Below are positions 6,918-9,830 of a DNA stretch of 9,830 nucleotides, piece by piece. This DNA comes from Aquirhabdus sp. (GTDB taxonomy: Bacteria > Pseudomonadota > Gammaproteobacteria > Pseudomonadales > Moraxellaceae), in contig JASLEL010000251.1 in NCBI GenBank assembly GCA_030151145.1, forward strand, positions 1 through 9,830, written 5' to 3'. Under the pieces are notes generated by a model. It did no database searches and was not told where the DNA came from. It saw only the letters and a program-made list of their open reading frames with translations. A program made the position numbers and the translations under genes. Position 1 is the stretch's first letter; each line of letters begins with the position of its first letter.

Positions 6918-8197
6918 CCAGTCACCCTTCTCACGTCTTCAAGGACGGCGATACGCCACGCCATACGCCCTCGGGTACTCAAACATCGCCACGCTGGCTC
7001 AAGCATCTGAATCGGCTGGAAGGTGGTGTGATCAGCCTGCGCGGTATCGTGCATCATGATTTGGGCAGCAATAGCCTAGGGAGCAGTGGTCAGGGGAGCA
7101 TCAGCAATCCGGCAAATGACTTGCACTGCACCATCACGGTCCACAGTGACAATCTGTTTCGTCTGGTGATGCAGCAAGGCAGTCTCGGTGCGGCAGAGTC
7201 CTATATCCGTGGCGAATGGGATACCGATGATCTGGTGACGCTGATCCGCATCATGGCGCGTAATCGGCATCGTCTGGATCAGGTGGACCGTCATCCACTG
7301 GCACGCTGGAGTCAGGCATTACTGCGCATCTGGTATGCCCGCCGCCATAACGACAAGAGCGGCAGTCAGCGCAATATCGCCGCGCACTATGATCTGAGCA
7401 ATGACTTCTTCAGGCTCTTTCTCGATCAGAATCTCATGTACTCAAGCGCCGTGTTTGAATCTGCGGATCAAAGCCTCGAAGACGCCTCCAACCACAAACT
7501 GGCCCTGATCTGCCAGAAGCTCAATCTGACCAGCCATGATCATGTCATCGAAATCGGCAGCGGCTGGGGCGGCTTTGCACTGTATGCCGCCGTGCACTAT
7601 GGCTGCAGAGTCACCACCACCACCATCTCTGACGCCCAATATACCGAAGCACGCCAACGCATCGCAGCGGCGGGTCTGTCGCATCGCGTCGAGGTGCTGC
7701 GTCAGGATTATCGCGATCTGACTGTCAAATACGACAAGCTGGTGTCAATCGAGATGATTGAAGCAGTCGGCCATCAGTATCTGGACGGTTATTTCAAGCA
7801 GTGCCAGCAGTTGCTCAAACCGCATGGTCTGGGCCTGATTCAGGCCATCACCATCGAAGATACGCGCTATGCACATGCGATCAAAGACATCGACTTCATC
7901 AAACGCTACATCTTCCCGGGCAGCTTTATCCCCTGCAACAGCGTAATGATCCAGAGTGCCGCGCAGCACGGGCTGAAGCTCAAACATCTACAAGATATCG
8001 GCCCAAGCTATGCGCTGACGCTCAAGGAATGGCGCAAGCGCTTCTGGGCATCACAGCCTGCTGTCATGAGCATGGGCTTTGATCAGCGTTTCATCCGTAT
8101 GTGGGATTTTTATTTTTGCTATTGCGAAGGTGGATTCATGGAGGGCGTTATCAGTGACGTTCACTTGCTGTTTGAAAACAGCATGAAACCCGCCTAA
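6914..8197 (+). CDS. Cfa-like SAM-dependent fatty acyl methyltransferase (variant active site)
   Basis: Methyltransferase of 427 residues in the cyclopropane-fatty-acyl-phospholipid synthase superfamily. It acts on the double bond of acyl chains in phospholipids at the inner leaflet, using S-adenosylmethionine. Visible motifs: AAHYDLSNDFFRLFLD (156-171), MYSSAVFE (175-182), SAM loop EIGSGWGGF (213-221), IEMIEAVG (279-286), KRYIFPGSFIP (330-340) and WDFYFCYCEGGF (397-408). Compared with E. coli Cfa, the catalytic Glu (E283) and Tyr (Y366) are kept, but the bicarbonate-binding His is Gln (Q310 in LIQAI) and the Cys of YSC is Ser (S178). Its product may therefore be a methyl- or methylene-branched chain, not a cyclopropane. 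A longer frame opens at 6851, but the ATG at 6914 overlaps the DUF1365 stop (ATGA) and has AGGA 8 nt upstream. Confidence 0.92.
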   Translation: MTSHPSHVFKDGDTPRHTPSGTQTSPRWLKHLNRLEGGVISLRGIVHHDLGSNSLGSSGQGSISNPANDLHCTITVHSDNLFRLVMQQGSLGAAESYIRGEWDTDDLVTLIRIMARNRHRLDQVDRHPLARWSQALLRIWYARRHNDKSGSQRNIAAHYDLSNDFFRLFLDQNLMYSSAVFESADQSLEDASNHKLALICQKLNLTSHDHVIEIGSGWGGFALYAAVHYGCRVTTTTISDAQYTEARQRIAAAGLSHRVEVLRQDYRDLTVKYDKLVSIEMIEAVGHQYLDGYFKQCQQLLKPHGLGLIQAITIEDTRYAHAIKDIDFIKRYIFPGSFIPCNSVMIQSAAQHGLKLKHLQDIGPSYALTLKEWRKRFWASQPAVMSMGFDQRFIRMWDFYFCYCEGGFMEGVISDVHLLFENSMKPA

Positions 8198-8225
8198 TCC
8201 CGCTCAAGACAGGCAGGATATCCCC

Positions 8226-9017
8226 ATGAACATGCACTCGTTGCTTCTGCTCGCGGTACTAGATCTGGTGATCATGATCGGCTGCTATGGCATCGAGCGC
8301 CGTACACGCCGCGCCGGCATTGTCGATGCGGGCTGGTGTCTGGCGATCATGCTGGCCAGCATCACCTGCGCCTGCTTGCACACCGCTGGCGATCTGCTGA
8401 CGCGGCTCTTTATCGCCATCGCTTGCGGACTGTGGTTTGCCCGTCTGGGCGGGCATCTGCTGCTGCGCTACAGCCGTGAGACCCATGAAGACGGTCGTTA
8501 TGCACGCATGCGTGCTGCATGCGGCTCATGGGATGGGCTGGGATTTCTGATCTTTTTTGTCTTTCAGGCGGGGCTTGCGCTGGTATTCAGCCTACCCATG
8601 TGGGTATTGACCCAGATTCCCAGCAGCCAATTTAGCCCATGGCATCCGTTACTCATCGGGGCTGCTGCCATCCTGATGCTGAGCGCATGGATTGGCGAGT
8701 CCATCGCAGACCATCAGTTAGCGCACTTCCGGCGCCAGCCAGATAATCGCGGCAAGACCCTGCGTCACGGTCTTTGGGCCTATTCGCGCCATCCGAATTA
8801 TTTTTTTGAATGGCTGCACTGGATTGCCTATCCCCTGATCGGGCTGGATGCAGGGGTCTATGTGCTCTGGATTTATCCACTGCTGATGTTCCTGTTTCTC
8901 TACTACATCACCGGTATCCCGTTTACCGAACAGCAGGCCCTACTCAGTCGTGGTGATGACTATCGTCGCTATCAGCATGACACCTCTATTTTCTTCCCAC
9001 GGAGTCCCCGCCGATGA
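8226..9017 (+). CDS. DUF1295 membrane protein (steroid 5-alpha-reductase-like)
   Basis: Polytopic inner-membrane protein of 263 residues with roughly six to seven hydrophobic spans (about 4-20, 37-52, 60-80, 105-128, 141-158, 196-206, 210-230). The C-terminal half carries GLWAYSRHPNYFFEW (182-196) and GIPFTEQQALLSRGDDYRRY (230-249), characteristic of DUF1295, which is related to steroid 5-alpha-reductases and isoprenylcysteine methyltransferases. Relatives with known activity reduce activated C=C bonds with NADPH or methylate membrane substrates. Here a reductase acting on a methylated acyl chain is plausible, but inferred. AGGA lies 7 nt before the ATG. It starts 28 bp after the first methyltransferase, the widest gap in the operon, and overlaps the next gene by ATGA. 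Confidence 0.9.
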   Translation: MNMHSLLLLAVLDLVIMIGCYGIERRTRRAGIVDAGWCLAIMLASITCACLHTAGDLLTRLFIAIACGLWFARLGGHLLLRYSRETHEDGRYARMRAACGSWDGLGFLIFFVFQAGLALVFSLPMWVLTQIPSSQFSPWHPLLIGAAAILMLSAWIGESIADHQLAHFRRQPDNRGKTLRHGLWAYSRHPNYFFEWLHWIAYPLIGLDAGVYVLWIYPLLMFLFLYYITGIPFTEQQALLSRGDDYRRYQHDTSIFFPRSPRR

Positions 9018-9830
9018 TCATCGACTTTGCACTGAAGCTGGCCGAAAGTATCTGGTTACCTGATGCGATTGTACGCCAGGGTATACGCTACCTCTGCACA
9101 CAGCGTCTGCACGAAGAATCCATCCACGATATCGAGCAGGCCGGCATCCGCTATCAGCAATTGCTGGACAAACTCAAACACAGCCCGCTTGCCATCGCAA
9201 CAGACAAGGCGAATGAACAGCACTACGAACTGCCTACGGCCTTCTTTCAGGCGGTGCTGGGGCCCAGACTCAAGTACAGCGGCAGTTTTTTTAAGGAAGG
9301 GGCAACACTGGCCGATGCCGAGACCGAAAGTCTGTACAGCTATGCCGTCAGGGCTCAGCTGCAGAACGGGCTGCGTATTCTGGAGCTTGGTTGCGGCTGG
9401 GGATCATTGACCCTGTGGATGGCCGAGCATTTTCCAGAATCGCAGATCACGGCAGTATCCAACTCACACTCACAGCGCGAATACATTACCCAGCAGGCGA
9501 TGCTCAAAGGACTGACCAATCTGACGGTCATCACGCAGGATGTGAACGTGCTGCAGTTTGATGAAGCCTCATTTGATCGCGTGATCTCGGTCGAGATGTT
9601 TGAGCATGTGCGCAATTATCAGCAGCTGTTTGAAAACATCGCGCGCTGGCTGGCACCAGACGGCATGCTCTGGTGTCATATTTTTTGTCATCGCTTTTTG
9701 CATTATGCCTTTGAGATCCAGCGACCCGATGACTGGATGTCTACTTATTTTTTCACCGGTGGCCTGATGCCGGCCTTCAGTACCTTCAGTCATTTTCAGG
9801 ATCATCTGAAGCTCGAAGAAACCTGGCAAT
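9014..9830 (+). CDS. Second Cfa-like SAM methyltransferase, coclaurine N-methyltransferase-like subgroup (cut by right edge)
   Basis: The first 272 residues of a SAM-dependent methyltransferase are visible; the frame is open at the right edge. Motifs: EQHYELPTAFFQAVLGPRLK (68-87), SAM loop LELGCGWGSL (123-132), AVSNSHSQREYI (147-158), SVEMFEHVRNY (192-202), HIFCH (222-226) and DDWMSTYFFTGGLMP (239-253). This pattern marks the Cfa-related group that includes plant coclaurine N-methyltransferases, with bacterial members often beside DUF1295. It differs from the first methyltransferase: the N-terminal domain is about 65 residues shorter, and the position of the bicarbonate-binding His is filled (H222). 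The ATG overlaps the DUF1295 stop (ATGA). A role in a second methylation of the same lipid chain is inferred. Homologues are about 350 residues, so about three quarters is seen. Confidence 0.9.
   Translation, partial: MIIDFALKLAESIWLPDAIVRQGIRYLCTQRLHEESIHDIEQAGIRYQQLLDKLKHSPLAIATDKANEQHYELPTAFFQAVLGPRLKYSGSFFKEGATLADAETESLYSYAVRAQLQNGLRILELGCGWGSLTLWMAEHFPESQITAVSNSHSQREYITQQAMLKGLTNLTVITQDVNVLQFDEASFDRVISVEMFEHVRNYQQLFENIARWLAPDGMLWCHIFCHRFLHYAFEIQRPDDWMSTYFFTGGLMPAFSTFSHFQDHLKLEETWQ

Noticed and set aside
9285..9291. Run of seven T in the second methyltransferase, followed by AAGGAAGG, as a possible slippage site or sequencing error.
   Set aside because: The frame continues correctly through conserved methyltransferase motifs on both sides, so no shift is needed.

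Overview
The window (9,830 bp, coding GC roughly in the low-to-mid 50s by eye) looks like Gram-negative proteobacterial DNA, most likely gammaproteobacterial. It holds an outer-membrane porin, Tat and Sec exported periplasmic proteins, a sigma70-type promoter with a Fur-like operator, and tightly packed operons. I cannot name the genus. There are no RNA genes, insertion sequences, integrase remnants or CRISPR arrays. Both ends cut through a gene.

Layout. Two operons diverge from one intergenic region (about 3452-3869). Leftward (minus strand): an OprB-family porin (3451-2006), an exported NHL/SMP-30-like beta-propeller (1981-830) and a Tat-exported Dyp-type peroxidase of the EfeB type (833 to beyond base 1). 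This unit has a readable promoter (-35 TTTACA, 17 bp, extended -10 TGT-AATAAT). A perfect 15-bp palindrome, TAAGAATGATTCTTA, abuts the -10 and resembles a Fur box, so the unit is probably switched on by iron limitation. It may form an outer membrane-to-periplasm route for iron, haem or a related ligand.

Rightward (plus strand): six genes with almost no spacing, namely a membrane di-iron fatty acid desaturase, an FAD-dependent amine-oxidase-fold oxidoreductase, a DUF1365 protein, a Cfa-like SAM methyltransferase, a DUF1295 membrane protein, and a second, different Cfa-like methyltransferase cut by the right edge. Adjacent genes overlap by 4-11 bp or are 2-28 bp apart. The set matches a pathway that edits acyl chains already in membrane phospholipids: desaturate, methylate at the double bond, then oxidise or reduce. 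The nearest characterised precedent I know is the Ufa/Fuf furan and methyl-branched fatty acid pathway of alphaproteobacteria. The first methyltransferase has Gln where the bicarbonate-binding His of true cyclopropane synthases sits, so its product may not be a cyclopropane.

The intergenic region also holds a 9-bp direct repeat with exact 20-bp periodicity, an 85-nt stretch with no G on the plus strand, and three copies of GTCTAA/TTAGAC near the desaturase start. I could not identify a confident promoter for the rightward operon.
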